From assembly GCA_964472785.1 (NCBI GenBank), contig CAYYMH010000076.1, positions 1 through 16,302 of the forward strand: DNA of 16,302 nt, given 5' to 3'. Shown here in pieces: positions 6,911 to 16,200 of this stretch. Below the pieces are notes generated by a model that saw only the letters and a program-made list of their open reading frames with translations, made no database searches and was not told the origin of the DNA. The DNA comes from CAYYMH01 sp964472785 (GTDB taxonomy: Bacteria > Zhuqueibacterota > Zhuqueibacteria > Thermofontimicrobiales > Thermofontimicrobiaceae). Numbering within the stretch: position 1 is the stretch's first letter; every line of letters begins with the position of its first letter. Made by a program: the position numbers and the translations under genes.

Positions 6911-7846
6911 ATGCCGAGAACATTAGTGACTGGCGGCGCCGGATTTTTAGGTTCCCACCTTTGTGAATATCTTTTGAACAAGGGACATCAGGTGATCGCG
7001 ATGGACAATTTGCTGACCGGGAATATTGAAAACATCGAACATTTGCAAGGTGAAAATTTCAAATTTATCAAACATGATGTGACTCAATATTTATACGTCG
7101 CCGGAGAAATTGATTACGTTTTACATTTTGCTTCACCAGCCAGTCCGATTGACTATTTGCAGTTACCGATTCAAACTTTGAAAGTGGGTGCATTGGGCAC
7201 ACATAAAGCGCTGGGATTAGCTCTATCAAAAAAAGCCACGTTCCTGTTGGCATCAACTTCGGAAATTTATGGTGATCCACTGATTCATCCTCAGCACGAA
7301 GATTACTGGGGACATGTGAATCCAGTTGGTCCCCGGGGCGTTTACGATGAGGCAAAACGGTTTGGTGAAGCGCTAACTATGGCATACAATCGTTATCACG
7401 ATGTAAATACAAAAATCGTTCGAATTTTTAATACGTACGGTCCGAGGATGCGCCCCAAAGATGGACGGGCGATTCCGACATTTATTCCGCAGGCGCTAAA
7501 AAATGAACCGATCACGGTTTTCGGAGACGGCTCTCAAACGCGAAGTTTTTGTTACGTTTCCGATTTGGTTGAAGGAATCTACCGCTTGCTGATGTCTGAT
7601 ACCAACGACCCGGTGAATATCGGCAATCCGCAGGAAATGACCATTAAAGAAATGGCGGAATCCGTGGTCAAAATTACCAACAGCAAAAGCAAAATCATTT
7701 ACAAAGAGCTTCCGGTCGATGATCCAAAAATTCGCCAACCGGACATCGCGAAAGCAAAAAAGTTATTAAAGTGGGAGCCGAAAGTCAATCTCGCTGAAGG
7801 ACTAACAAAAACTGTTGAATGGTTTCGAACTTTGAATTTATCCTGA
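6911..7846 (+). CDS. UDP-glucuronic acid decarboxylase (UDP-xylose synthase), SDR family
   Basis: A 311-residue extended short-chain dehydrogenase that converts UDP-glucuronate to UDP-xylose using bound NAD+, supplying nucleotide sugar for surface polysaccharide. The Rossmann glycine motif is TGGAGFLGSH (Gly8, Gly11, Gly14), and MDNLLTG follows the second strand. The UXS-specific block HFASPASPIDYLQLPIQT is intact. STSEIYG (115-121) and Tyr145-x3-Lys149 in GVYDEAKRFGE form the catalytic site, and DGRAIPTFI with GDGSQTRSFCYV bind the UDP moiety. This combination separates it from UDP-glucose 4-epimerases and dTDP-glucose dehydratases. An AGGAG-like site at 6897-6901 precedes the ATG. The next gene, a GT9 glycosyltransferase, starts after one base, fitting a role in cell-envelope glycan synthesis. 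Confidence 0.92.
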   Translation: MPRTLVTGGAGFLGSHLCEYLLNKGHQVIAMDNLLTGNIENIEHLQGENFKFIKHDVTQYLYVAGEIDYVLHFASPASPIDYLQLPIQTLKVGALGTHKALGLALSKKATFLLASTSEIYGDPLIHPQHEDYWGHVNPVGPRGVYDEAKRFGEALTMAYNRYHDVNTKIVRIFNTYGPRMRPKDGRAIPTFIPQALKNEPITVFGDGSQTRSFCYVSDLVEGIYRLLMSDTNDPVNIGNPQEMTIKEMAESVVKITNSKSKIIYKELPVDDPKIRQPDIAKAKKLLKWEPKVNLAEGLTKTVEWFRTLNLS

Positions 7847-7847
7847 T

Positions 7848-8894
7848 ATGAAAAACTATTTTGATGAGACCAATCCTCCAAAAATATTGATTATTCGGTT
7901 TAGCTCTATTGGGGATATTCTTTTAACAACACCAGTTATTCGACTGCTAAAAAAAAGATATCCGGAAAGTCAAATTGATTTTGTTGTCAAAAAAAAGTTC
8001 GCCCAACTGCTGCGCTTTCATCCATCGATCAACAAGCTCCATATTTTCGAAAAGGACGCACAGAACCTGAAGCAGATTAAAATCAATATTAAAAATGAAG
8101 GGTATGATTTCATTGTTGATTTACACAAAAATTTTCGTAGCTATTACCTGACACAGGGAAGCTGCACTAAAAAAATTGTTCGCTATAAGAAATTTATTAT
8201 AAAACGTTTTCTTTATGTTCATTTCAAGATCAATTTATTCAAACGGATCATCCCAATCTATGAACGTTATTTGTTAGCGTTAACAGATTTTCAGATCCAA
8301 TATGACAATCAGGGACTTGACATTTTCATCGATGATCAAACAAATGAAAGAATACGTTCTGTTTACAATGAGTTTTTAACACTAACAAAGTCCCCAATTA
8401 TCGGCATTGCGCCGGGCGCCAGTTTTGCAACCAAGCGCTGGACAAAAGAAGGGTTTGAACAGGTCGTTCATTTTTTTAACCAGAAAAAAAACTTCAGAGT
8501 CATTCTCTTCGGGGATGCCACAGACAGGGAACTTATTGAATCTTATAACATTAAACAAACTCAAACTGTTGTAAATGCTGCCGGTGAATTAAATTTACTG
8601 GAAACTGCCGCCTTAATGGATCATTGTAACGTTTTATTAACAAATGACAGCGGTCTGATGCACATGGCAACTGCGCTCAAAAAAAAGGTCGTGGCGATTT
8701 TTGGCAGCACCACTGAGTTGTTGGGATTTTATCCTTATTTGACTGAACACATTATTCTCGAACACAAGTCATTAGCGTGTCGTCCCTGTTCCCATGTTGG
8801 TAAACATAAATGTCCCAAGCGTCATTTCAAATGTATGAAAGAAATCGAAGCAGAACAGGTCATTCAAGCTGTGCAAAACATGCTTCGTACATGA
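7848..8894 (+). CDS. Glycosyltransferase family 9 (heptosyltransferase-like)
   Basis: A 348-residue GT-B fold protein of family GT9, the group of ADP-heptose:LPS heptosyltransferases. The N-terminal domain opens with ILIIRFSSIGDILLTTPVIR, the acceptor-side signature. The C-terminal domain holds GIAPGASFATKRW (donor phosphate loop) and TNDSGLMHMA (Asp267-Gly269), followed by AIFGSTTELLGFYP. A cysteine-rich segment near the C terminus (CRPC, then KC and KC) corresponds to the conserved Cys cluster seen in many GT9 enzymes. Donor and acceptor cannot be read from sequence; transfer of a heptose-like sugar to LPS core is the family expectation and implies a Gram-negative envelope. Its start lies one base after the UDP-xylose synthase stop, so the pair is coupled. 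Confidence 0.88.
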   Translation: MKNYFDETNPPKILIIRFSSIGDILLTTPVIRLLKKRYPESQIDFVVKKKFAQLLRFHPSINKLHIFEKDAQNLKQIKINIKNEGYDFIVDLHKNFRSYYLTQGSCTKKIVRYKKFIIKRFLYVHFKINLFKRIIPIYERYLLALTDFQIQYDNQGLDIFIDDQTNERIRSVYNEFLTLTKSPIIGIAPGASFATKRWTKEGFEQVVHFFNQKKNFRVILFGDATDRELIESYNIKQTQTVVNAAGELNLLETAALMDHCNVLLTNDSGLMHMATALKKKVVAIFGSTTELLGFYPYLTEHIILEHKSLACRPCSHVGKHKCPKRHFKCMKEIEAEQVIQAVQNMLRT

Positions 8895-8949
8895 CCGGGC
8901 TTGCCACGATCAATTTAGTGTTGAATAAAACATGGAGGCTTAATTAGAT

Positions 8950-9297
8950 TTGAAATCAACAGAATTAGCACATTTTATTGCTCAGAGGTCTCTGGAAAAA
9001 AAAGCTGAACATGTCCTCATTATGGACTTAAAGGAATTAACCAGTATCACGGATCATTTCGTTATTTGTACTGGTGAAACCGATATTCAAGTTAAGGCAA
9101 TTTCCGACCATATTCTCGACAAATTAAAACAAGAGAATATCCGCGTGTGGAAAACAGAGGGTTTTGAAGCGCTCAACTGGGTATTGTTAGACTTTGTCGA
9201 TGTAGTGGTTCATATTTTTCAACCGGAAACCAGAGATTATTATGCACTGGAAAAACTATGGGGAGACGCTGAAACCAAGGAAATCAAAGACGAATGA
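8950..9297 (+). CDS. rsfS: Ribosomal silencing factor RsfS
   Basis: A 115-residue protein of the RsfS/Iojap (DUF143) family, which binds ribosomal protein uL14 and blocks subunit joining when nutrients are scarce. Recognisable features are the TSITDHFVICTGETDIQVKA core at about residues 35-55, the KTEGFEALNWVLLDF segment and the C-terminal VVHIFQPETRDYYALEKLWGDA. The start is a TTG codon at 8950; GGAGG at 8934-8938 is the apparent ribosome binding site, with an 11-nt spacer, and no ATG fits the family N terminus. The last four bases overlap the argS start (ATGA), linking a translation-control gene to a tRNA synthetase. Confidence 0.92.
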   Translation: MKSTELAHFIAQRSLEKKAEHVLIMDLKELTSITDHFVICTGETDIQVKAISDHILDKLKQENIRVWKTEGFEALNWVLLDFVDVVVHIFQPETRDYYALEKLWGDAETKEIKDE

Positions 9298-10946
9298 ATG
9301 ACATTAACAATAAAATTATCAATGCGCTGAACGATGCTCTCAATCGGCTGAACATAGACTACGATCCGGATAAGATTGTTCTGGACAGACCAAAGCAAAC
9401 GGATCATGGGGAATGGTCAACCAATATCGCCATGCAACTGGCATCCGATTTAAAAAAAGCACCCAGAAACATTGCTGAAGATATTAAAGCAGCGCTTCAG
9501 CTTGATTCTTCGACCATTGAGAAGGTCGAAATTGCGGGTCCCGGCTTTATCAATTTTTATCTGGGATGGGGATATTTTCGGGATGTGATAAAAGACGTTT
9601 TGAAAAAAGGTAGAAACTTCGGTCAAAGTAATTTGGGCAAAAATGGACCAATTCAGGTTGAGTTCGTCAGCGCAAATCCGACCGGGCCTTTGAATGTCGT
9701 TAGCGCCCGCGCAGCAGCCGTCGGCGATGTGATGGCAAATTTATACAATCAAATCGGTTTCAAAGCGGATCGGGAGTTTTATGTAAACGATGCGGGACGG
9801 CAAATTCGTTTACTGGGGGAATCTGTGAGTGCACGCTATTTGGAAAGATACGATCAAGACGCACAATTTCCTGAAGACGGCTATCGCGGTGAATACGTCA
9901 TCGATTTGGCAGAAGGCACATCAGCAGAGCACGGTGAAAAATTTGTAAACACCACAAGAGAGGAACGTGTCAGAGAACTTGCCAAGATTGCCCTCGAAAA
10001 AATGATTGCTCACCAAAAGGAGATTATGAATCAGTACCGGGTTGACTTTCAAAATTGGTTTCGCGAAAGTCAATTGAGAGATAATAATGAACATCTGAAA
10101 GTGTTAGATAAATTGAAAAAAGATGGATTCACTTACGAACAGGATGGTGCAATCTGGTTTCGTTCCACAAAATTCGGTGACGAAAAAAACCGGGTGCTGA
10201 TCACGAGCGAAGGTGAACCGACCTACTTTCTGGTGGACATCGCTTATCATCAAAATAAATATCAACGCGGCTATAAAAAGGTTTATGATATTTGGGGCCC
10301 CGATCATCACGGATACATCCAGCGGATGAAAGCGGCTATCTTGGCATTGGGTTACCCTGAGGAAAGTTTTCACGTCGAAATTGTGCAACAGGTAAATTTA
10401 CTTCGCGGTGGGGAAGTGATCAAAATGTCCAAACGCGCCGGTCAAATTATTGAAATGAAAGAGGTGATTGACGAAGTGGGTGTCGATGCCGCACGCTTCT
10501 TTTTCGTGAACAGAAAATGTTCCAGCCATCTCGATTTTGACATTGATCTGGCAAAAAAACAAACCGAAGAGAATCCGGTGTATTACGTACAATATGCCCA
10601 TGCCCGGATTTGTAATATTTTGAAATATGCTGAAGAAAACAATTTGACGTTTGATGAATCTGCCAATTTGGATTTGATCAAAGAAAACGAAGAGAAGCTA
10701 TTAATTAAAAAAATATTAGAATATCCGGACATCATCATCGGAGCAGCCAAAAACTGGGAACCACATCGGCTGACAAATTATTTGCAGGAATTGGCAGCAA
10801 CGTTTCACCATTTTTACCATCTGCACCGTGTCGTTTCGGACGATCGTGATCTTAGCAGAGCCCGTTTAATGCTAACCAAAGCGACACAAATTGTGCTGGC
10901 AAACGGATTTAAAATATTAGGCATTACAGCTCCTGAATACATGTAA
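9294..10946 (+). CDS. argS: Arginyl-tRNA synthetase with non-canonical HIGH motif
   Basis: A 550-residue class I aminoacyl-tRNA synthetase that charges tRNA-Arg. The N-terminal Arg_tRNA_synt_N (Add-1) domain spans about 1-100. The catalytic domain starts at QVEFVSANPTGP, and an idiosyncratic anticodon-binding helical domain (DALR) lies at about 430-550, ending in the typical LGITAPEYM. KMSKRAG (377-383) is the expected second signature. The first signature, normally HVGH after PTGPL, reads NVVS (134-137) followed by ARAAAVGD, so both histidines of the ATP-binding HIGH motif are absent. The rest of the protein is full length and uninterrupted, so it is probably an active, naturally divergent ArgRS lineage rather than a pseudogene. 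It overlaps rsfS by 4 nt and is followed directly by the PfkB kinase. Confidence 0.93.
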   Translation: MNDINNKIINALNDALNRLNIDYDPDKIVLDRPKQTDHGEWSTNIAMQLASDLKKAPRNIAEDIKAALQLDSSTIEKVEIAGPGFINFYLGWGYFRDVIKDVLKKGRNFGQSNLGKNGPIQVEFVSANPTGPLNVVSARAAAVGDVMANLYNQIGFKADREFYVNDAGRQIRLLGESVSARYLERYDQDAQFPEDGYRGEYVIDLAEGTSAEHGEKFVNTTREERVRELAKIALEKMIAHQKEIMNQYRVDFQNWFRESQLRDNNEHLKVLDKLKKDGFTYEQDGAIWFRSTKFGDEKNRVLITSEGEPTYFLVDIAYHQNKYQRGYKKVYDIWGPDHHGYIQRMKAAILALGYPEESFHVEIVQQVNLLRGGEVIKMSKRAGQIIEMKEVIDEVGVDAARFFFVNRKCSSHLDFDIDLAKKQTEENPVYYVQYAHARICNILKYAEENNLTFDESANLDLIKENEEKLLIKKILEYPDIIIGAAKNWEPHRLTNYLQELAATFHHFYHLHRVVSDDRDLSRARLMLTKATQIVLANGFKILGITAPEYM

Positions 10947-11873
10947 ATGACAAAAAGGAAAAAGAAGATAATGAGCGTATTAGTCGTTGGATCAGTTGCA
11001 TTAGACAGTGTTGAAACTCCATTTGGAAAAGCTGAAGAAGCAGTCGGCGGATCAGCCACCTACTTTAGCGCGGCTGCCAGCCATTTTACTGATGTGAATA
11101 TAGTTGCCGTGGTCGGAGAAGATTTCCCGGACGAAAAAATTGCCTTTTTAAAAAAACGGAAAGTGAATTTTGACGGACTTGCTTGCAAACCGGGAAAAAC
11201 ATTTCGCTGGGCAGGCAAATACGATTTCGATTTGAACGAGCGGGAGACATTGTACACCCATCTCAATGTTTTTGAGGATTTTGATCCGATCCTGCCGAAA
11301 AGTTACCAAAATACACCTTACGTTTTTCTGGCAAATATTCATCCGGAATTACAGTTGAAAGTCCTTGAACAAGTGTCAAAACCCAAATTAGTCGTATTAG
11401 ATACGATGAATTTCTGGATTGAGCGGACACTGGACACGCTAAAACAGGTATTAAAATTGGTCGATGTGTTAATCGTCAACGATTCGGAAGTCAGGCTGCT
11501 TTCCGGCGAATCCAATTTATTCGTGGGCGCTCAAAAAATTCAAGAAATGGGACCTTCCATTTTGATTATCAAAAAAGGCGAGCACGGTGCTCTACTTGTC
11601 AACAACGGAGAATACTTTCTTGCACCGGCGTTTCCCTTAGCAAAACTGGAAGATCCCACTGGTGCGGGCGATACGTTTGCCGGCGGCTTTATGGGCTACA
11701 TTGCCAAGACCGATTACATTTGTGACAAAAATCTCCGGCGCGCCGTGGTTTATGGCAGCGCGCTCGCTTCGTTCTGTGTTGAAAAATTCAGTTTGACACG
11801 ATTGGAAACTGTATCCATGGAAGAGATTCAGCGACGCTATCAGCAATTTATTGATATGACCAAAATTGAATAA
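10947..11873 (+). CDS. PfkB family carbohydrate/nucleoside kinase
   Basis: A ribokinase-fold kinase of up to 308 residues that transfers phosphate from ATP to a sugar or nucleoside hydroxyl. VGSVALDSVETPFG opens the fold, VGGSATYFSAAA is the substrate-binding glycine motif, LIVNDSEVRLL is the mid-domain PfkB element, and DPTGAGDTFAGGF (Asp236-Gly241, catalytic base Asp242) is the PfkB signature 2. Substrate specificity is not evident; related proteins are annotated as sugar or adenosine kinases. Start choice: the ATG at 10947 abuts the argS stop, but the ATG at 10971 (Met9) sits right before the first strand and follows a purine-rich AAAGAAG, so the 300-residue form may be the real one; the basic MTKRKKKI extension is otherwise unexplained. 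Confidence 0.88.
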   Translation: MTKRKKKIMSVLVVGSVALDSVETPFGKAEEAVGGSATYFSAAASHFTDVNIVAVVGEDFPDEKIAFLKKRKVNFDGLACKPGKTFRWAGKYDFDLNERETLYTHLNVFEDFDPILPKSYQNTPYVFLANIHPELQLKVLEQVSKPKLVVLDTMNFWIERTLDTLKQVLKLVDVLIVNDSEVRLLSGESNLFVGAQKIQEMGPSILIIKKGEHGALLVNNGEYFLAPAFPLAKLEDPTGAGDTFAGGFMGYIAKTDYICDKNLRRAVVYGSALASFCVEKFSLTRLETVSMEEIQRRYQQFIDMTKIE

Positions 11874-11907
11874 TGACCAAAATTTTTAATAAAACGAATT
11901 TTTACCA

Positions 11908-12327
11908 ATGAAAATAATCACCGATTATATACCTATTGCAACCAAAGGCTTTTCCGATATTATCGACATCACATCGGACGTTTCCGGCGTGGTTAAAAAA
12001 ACAGGACTCAAATCCGGGACAGTGACTGTGTTTATTTCCGGCTCCACCGCTGGCATTACCACCATTGAATATGAACCCGGGTTGCTAAAGGACTTACCCG
12101 AAGCATTCGAAAAAATCGCACCCCAGAATCAGAGATATCATCACAATGAGACCTGGCACGACGGTAACGGATTTTCGCATGTCCGAGCTGCGATGTTGGG
12201 CTGCTCCTTAACTGTTCCCTTTAAAGATTCCCGATTATTATTGGGCACCTGGCAGCAAATTGTCGTGATTGATTTTGACAATCGCTCACGCCAGAGAGAA
12301 GTCGTGCTGCAAATCATGGGTGAATAA
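11908..12327 (+). CDS. YjbQ family protein (UPF0047; secondary thiamine-phosphate synthase type)
   Basis: A 139-residue single-domain protein of the YjbQ/UPF0047 family. Signature segments are SGSTAGITTIEYEPG near residues 45-59, the metal-binding histidine cluster YHHNETWHDGNGFSHVRAAMLG at about 77-98, and LLLGTWQQIVVIDFDNRSR at about 111-129, all in the usual order and at full length. Some members show weak thiamine-phosphate synthase activity in E. coli complementation, which is why the family carries that name; the physiological role is unclear. No good Shine-Dalgarno sequence precedes the ATG at 11908. It is followed after four bases by an ECF-type ATPase, a transporter class that often imports vitamins. 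Confidence 0.88.
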   Translation: MKIITDYIPIATKGFSDIIDITSDVSGVVKKTGLKSGTVTVFISGSTAGITTIEYEPGLLKDLPEAFEKIAPQNQRYHHNETWHDGNGFSHVRAAMLGCSLTVPFKDSRLLLGTWQQIVVIDFDNRSRQREVVLQIMGE

Positions 12328-12331
12328 TTTC

Positions 12332-13150
12332 ATGATCGAACTGAAAAAAGTCACTTACTCCTATCACGAAGATAAAGCCCAGCCGGTCATCGCATTGGAT
12401 AATATCAATTTGACCTTTCGCGAAGGTGAATTTGTCGCCATCATGGGACCGAACAGTTGCGGGAAAACGACGCTGGTCCGGACATTGAATGGACTTATCA
12501 TTCCCCGTCACGGCAATGTGATTGTGGATAAATTAGCAATTTCGGAGCCTGAAAATCTGCTTCCGATTCGAAAAAAAGTCGGCATGGTTTTTCAAAATCC
12601 GGACAATCAAATTGTTTCCACCTCTGTGGAACGGGAAGCCGCTTTTGGATTGGAAAATCTGGGCGTCCCCACGAAAATGATCCAGCAGGTCGTCACTGCC
12701 ATTCTCCAGCGTTTCGATCTGGAAAAATACCGCTACCATCCGACGCACTTGCTCTCCGGCGGCGAAAAACAACGCCTGGCGCTGGCATCTGTCTTAGCCA
12801 TGAATCCGAAATATCTCGTGTTAGACGAACCCACCTCCATGCTCGATCCCAAAGGCAGGCAAGATTTGATGAACTTGTTGAACGAAATTCGGGACGACAA
12901 CAAGGAGAAGAAAACCACCGATCAAATCACCACCATCATGATCACCCAATTCGCTGACGAAGCCCTGAAAGCAGACCGGCTCATCGTGATGGACAGAGGA
13001 AAGATCATCTTTGACGATGCCCCCAATATCGTCTTCCAAAACATCGAAGAATTAAAAACCATCGGTGTGGAAGTCCCCCCCGAAATTGAGATTCTGCCGC
13101 TTCTATTGGAAAAGGGGTATTCGAAGGATGTTTTGGAGGGGTTTGAATAA
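12332..13150 (+). CDS. ECF-type (energy-coupling factor) ABC transporter ATP-binding protein
   Basis: A 272-residue ABC ATPase most like EcfA/CbiO, which powers uptake of vitamins or Co2+/Ni2+ with EcfT and a substrate-binding S component. Walker A is GPNSCGKTT, the Q-loop region QNPDNQIVSTSVEREAAFG is characteristic of EcfA, the signature is LSGGEKQRLALAS, Walker B is YLVLDEPTSMLD, and the H-loop position in TTIMITQFADEA has Gln instead of His. An ATG at 12269 is in frame but lies inside the YjbQ gene; the start at 12332 gives the family N terminus (MIELKKVTYSY), has GGTGA upstream and leaves a 4-nt gap. No ecfT, second ecfA or S component lies next to it, as the downstream gene is convergent, so its partners must be elsewhere. 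Confidence 0.9.
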   Translation: MIELKKVTYSYHEDKAQPVIALDNINLTFREGEFVAIMGPNSCGKTTLVRTLNGLIIPRHGNVIVDKLAISEPENLLPIRKKVGMVFQNPDNQIVSTSVEREAAFGLENLGVPTKMIQQVVTAILQRFDLEKYRYHPTHLLSGGEKQRLALASVLAMNPKYLVLDEPTSMLDPKGRQDLMNLLNEIRDDNKEKKTTDQITTIMITQFADEALKADRLIVMDRGKIIFDDAPNIVFQNIEELKTIGVEVPPEIEILPLLLEKGYSKDVLEGFE

Positions 13151-13197
13151 AAACTCATTTTTATATCGCAAAGAGATGATTATCACTTTAAATAAAG

Positions 13198-13227
13198 ATG
13201 CCCATCGTTTTTTGAGGAGATGGGCAT
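13198..13227. terminator. Bidirectional terminator between convergent genes
   Basis: ATGCCCATC (13198-13206) pairs perfectly with GATGGGCAT (13219-13227) around a 12-nt loop. TTTTC follows on the + strand and CTTTATTT follows on the - strand, so it can end both the + strand operon (last gene at 13150) and the - strand surface-protein gene (stop at 13269). Confidence 0.85.
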
Positions 13228-13268
13228 TTTCTTGAATAAAAAATAATCTTTCAAATAATACTTTTTTA

Positions 13269-16200
13269 CTACTGCATCAAAATCATCTTTTTAACATCAA
13301 CAAACTCCCCAGCTTTTATCTGGTACAGATAAATTCCTGAACCAATTTTGTTGCCTAATTTAGCCTTACCGTTCCATAAAACATCGTGAAAACCAGATGT
13401 CATTTCTTTATCCAATAATACTTTTATTTCTTGTCCTAATTGATTGAATATCTTGATTGTCACATGAGTTGGCTTTGGAATCTGAAATGAGATATGCGTC
13501 TCAGGATTAAACGGATTAGGATGATTTTGGAAAAGAACATAATCATTAATAATATTTCCTCTCTTATCGTAACCAACATAAGTCGCGTTGTCCGAAGTGG
13601 TAAACTTATGGAAGGATGCACACTCGGTAGTTGCACCCGATAAATCAAACGCTTCAACTTTCCAGAAGTAATCTTTGGATTTTTTTAGACCATAAGGAAT
13701 AACAAAATTTGTGTCAAGTACATCTGAGAATACAATAGGAGTTGCAAAAGTACTTAACGTGTCCACACTAATTTTGTATTTGATTGTGTCACCCAGATCA
13801 ATGTCATTTGATCTTGTCCATACTAAATTAGGATTTAATGTTTCAATAATTGCAAAATGTGCTGGATAAAGCAATTCAAAGGTGGATGGTGCATCATTAA
13901 CATTTTCAACTGTCAGATTGAATTTTGTTGAATCACTGAGATCACCATCGGTAACCGTAACAGTGATTTCATGAATACCTACATCTTCATTGGTAGGAGT
14001 AAATTCAAATTTACCAGTAAACCGATCAATATCGAATAGACTTGTATTGTCTTGAAATCTTAATACATCCGAAGTATTAGGATCGGTAGCTGTGATTTGA
14101 TAGGAAAAGGTTTCATCTTCTGTTGCGGATAAATCGGAAACTTGACTGATAACAGGAGCCAAATTTCCTGATCTGTCCAATGTAAATTGCCAGGTCGCGT
14201 TACTCACTCTCTCATTACCCGCCCTATCTATCGCCTTTATAAACCAATAATGGTCACCATTGGACAATGGATTTGGCGAAATAATGGATGTATCAATTGC
14301 TGAACAGCTATCACTTAGGATGCCATCTATCCATAATTGGTATCTATCAACGCCAGATCCTAAATCTGTAGTTGCATCCCAAACAAAAATCGGCATATCG
14401 GTATTTAGAACAGCGCCATCCTCCGGAGAAATAAGATTAAATGATTCCGGTGGATTCCATTCTCCAAAAATGGTCCATATTTCGTTTGATTCCTGAATGT
14501 TGCCAACATTATCTACTGCTTTTACATACCAGATATGCGGACCTTCATTTATCGGAGAACCAGGAGATGAGGTTGTTGATGTAATGTTATCCACACTCAT
14601 CACGTCGTCTATCCATAAACTATAATGGGAAAATCCCGATCGATTATCCGATGTGGCATACCATGAGAAATCGGGAGTGGGAAAATTCGCAAATGAGCTA
14701 TCATAAGGAGCTTTTAACGAAAATGCGTTCGGTGGTGTCAAGTCAATTTTAAGCGTGTAAGTTTGGTTTGAAGTTTGAGTATTTCCCAACATATCAACCG
14801 CTCTTACATACCAGGTGTGATTTCCTTCGCTCAACTGTAATGAGGAATCAATCTCCACAGATGTTGCACCTGGGTCAATATTATCGATTATTTTATTATT
14901 GTTTATATATAGTTCATATTTACTTAATCCTGAATGCGCATCACTGCTCGCTTGCCAACTAAATATGGGTGTCGTATTTTTTGTCCAGATATTATCTGCG
15001 GGCGAAACAATATTAAAATATAAGGGAGGGGTGTTATCTATAAATATGGTACGTCTCTCATTACTTTCGGTTATATTTCCAACCGCATCGACCACTTCAA
15101 CATACCATTCATATGATCCGGAATTAACTGATCCAGGCACATAGGATGTCTGATTATTTGATAATTCATTTGTGGCTACTCCAAAGTGAAAAACATATTT
15201 TTCCAACCCGGATCCCGCGTCAGAGGAAGGCGTCCATAAAAAAGTTTCCATACCATATTTTGACCAGGTTGAGTCTGCCGGAGCCAACAAGTTAAATAAT
15301 GACGGCGGCTCACTGTCAACTCTTACTGACCATGTTTGATTTGATAGACGAGCATTGCCGGCTTTATCAATCGCTTTTATATTCCAGGTATGAAAACCAC
15401 CTGCAAGGGGTGCTTTGGGCGGGGTTGAAGTGATCGTAGTTGGAACACTGTCTTGATTAACAACGCCATCCACCCATAATTGATATTTCAACATTCCGAA
15501 ATTATCGGTAGTCGCTTGATAGGAAAAGGCGGGCATATCAGATGTCCAAATGCCATTAGATGGCGACTGTAAATTAAAGGTATTTGGTGGTGTGGAATCA
15601 ATCGTGAAATTTGCACGGCTGGCGTTTTCTGCTAGTACAGTATTTGCCGCAGAAATGGCCTGGCATTTAACTCTTATCGTATTTGAATTAATAGCAGGGA
15701 CTGTCCAGTAAAACGAGCCGCTATCGGGAACATTATTAGCTATGAGAAAGGGATAACTGGCGCCACCGTCTGTGGAATAAAATAATTTAATATGATCAAC
15801 TGAACGAAGTTCAATAGTGTACCAACTGATACTTTTAATATCCCCTCCTTTCCAGGCTTCTCCCCCGTTAGGACAGGATATATTTAATCCATACATATTA
15901 TACATATATTTATAAATATATGAAGCACCAGCCATCGAGCCGCCATAATCATTTCTATCTGCTCCGATGATCACGTCATTAATTCCATCGCCGTTAACAT
16001 CACCCGCCGAAGAGACAGAGTAACCAAAGCGATCATCAGCATTTTCACCGGTTAAAATCATGTCGGCCTGGCTGGCATCGAGGCTGCCGGAAAAAGAAGC
16101 CGCGCCAAAAAAAACATAGGCACGACCAGCCGCCGAGCCGCCAGCATCATTGTTAACTGCTCCGATGATCACGTCATTAATTCCATCGCCGTTAACATCA

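Noticed and set aside
8779..8840. Cysteine cluster at the C terminus of the GT9 enzyme as a novel metal site
   Set aside because: Similar Cys-rich C-terminal segments occur in many GT9 heptosyltransferases, so it is not unusual.
12269..12331. Extended N terminus of the ECF ATPase from ATG 12269
   Set aside because: The extra 21 codons overlap the YjbQ gene and match nothing in ABC ATPases; the ATG at 12332 fits the family and has a ribosome binding site.
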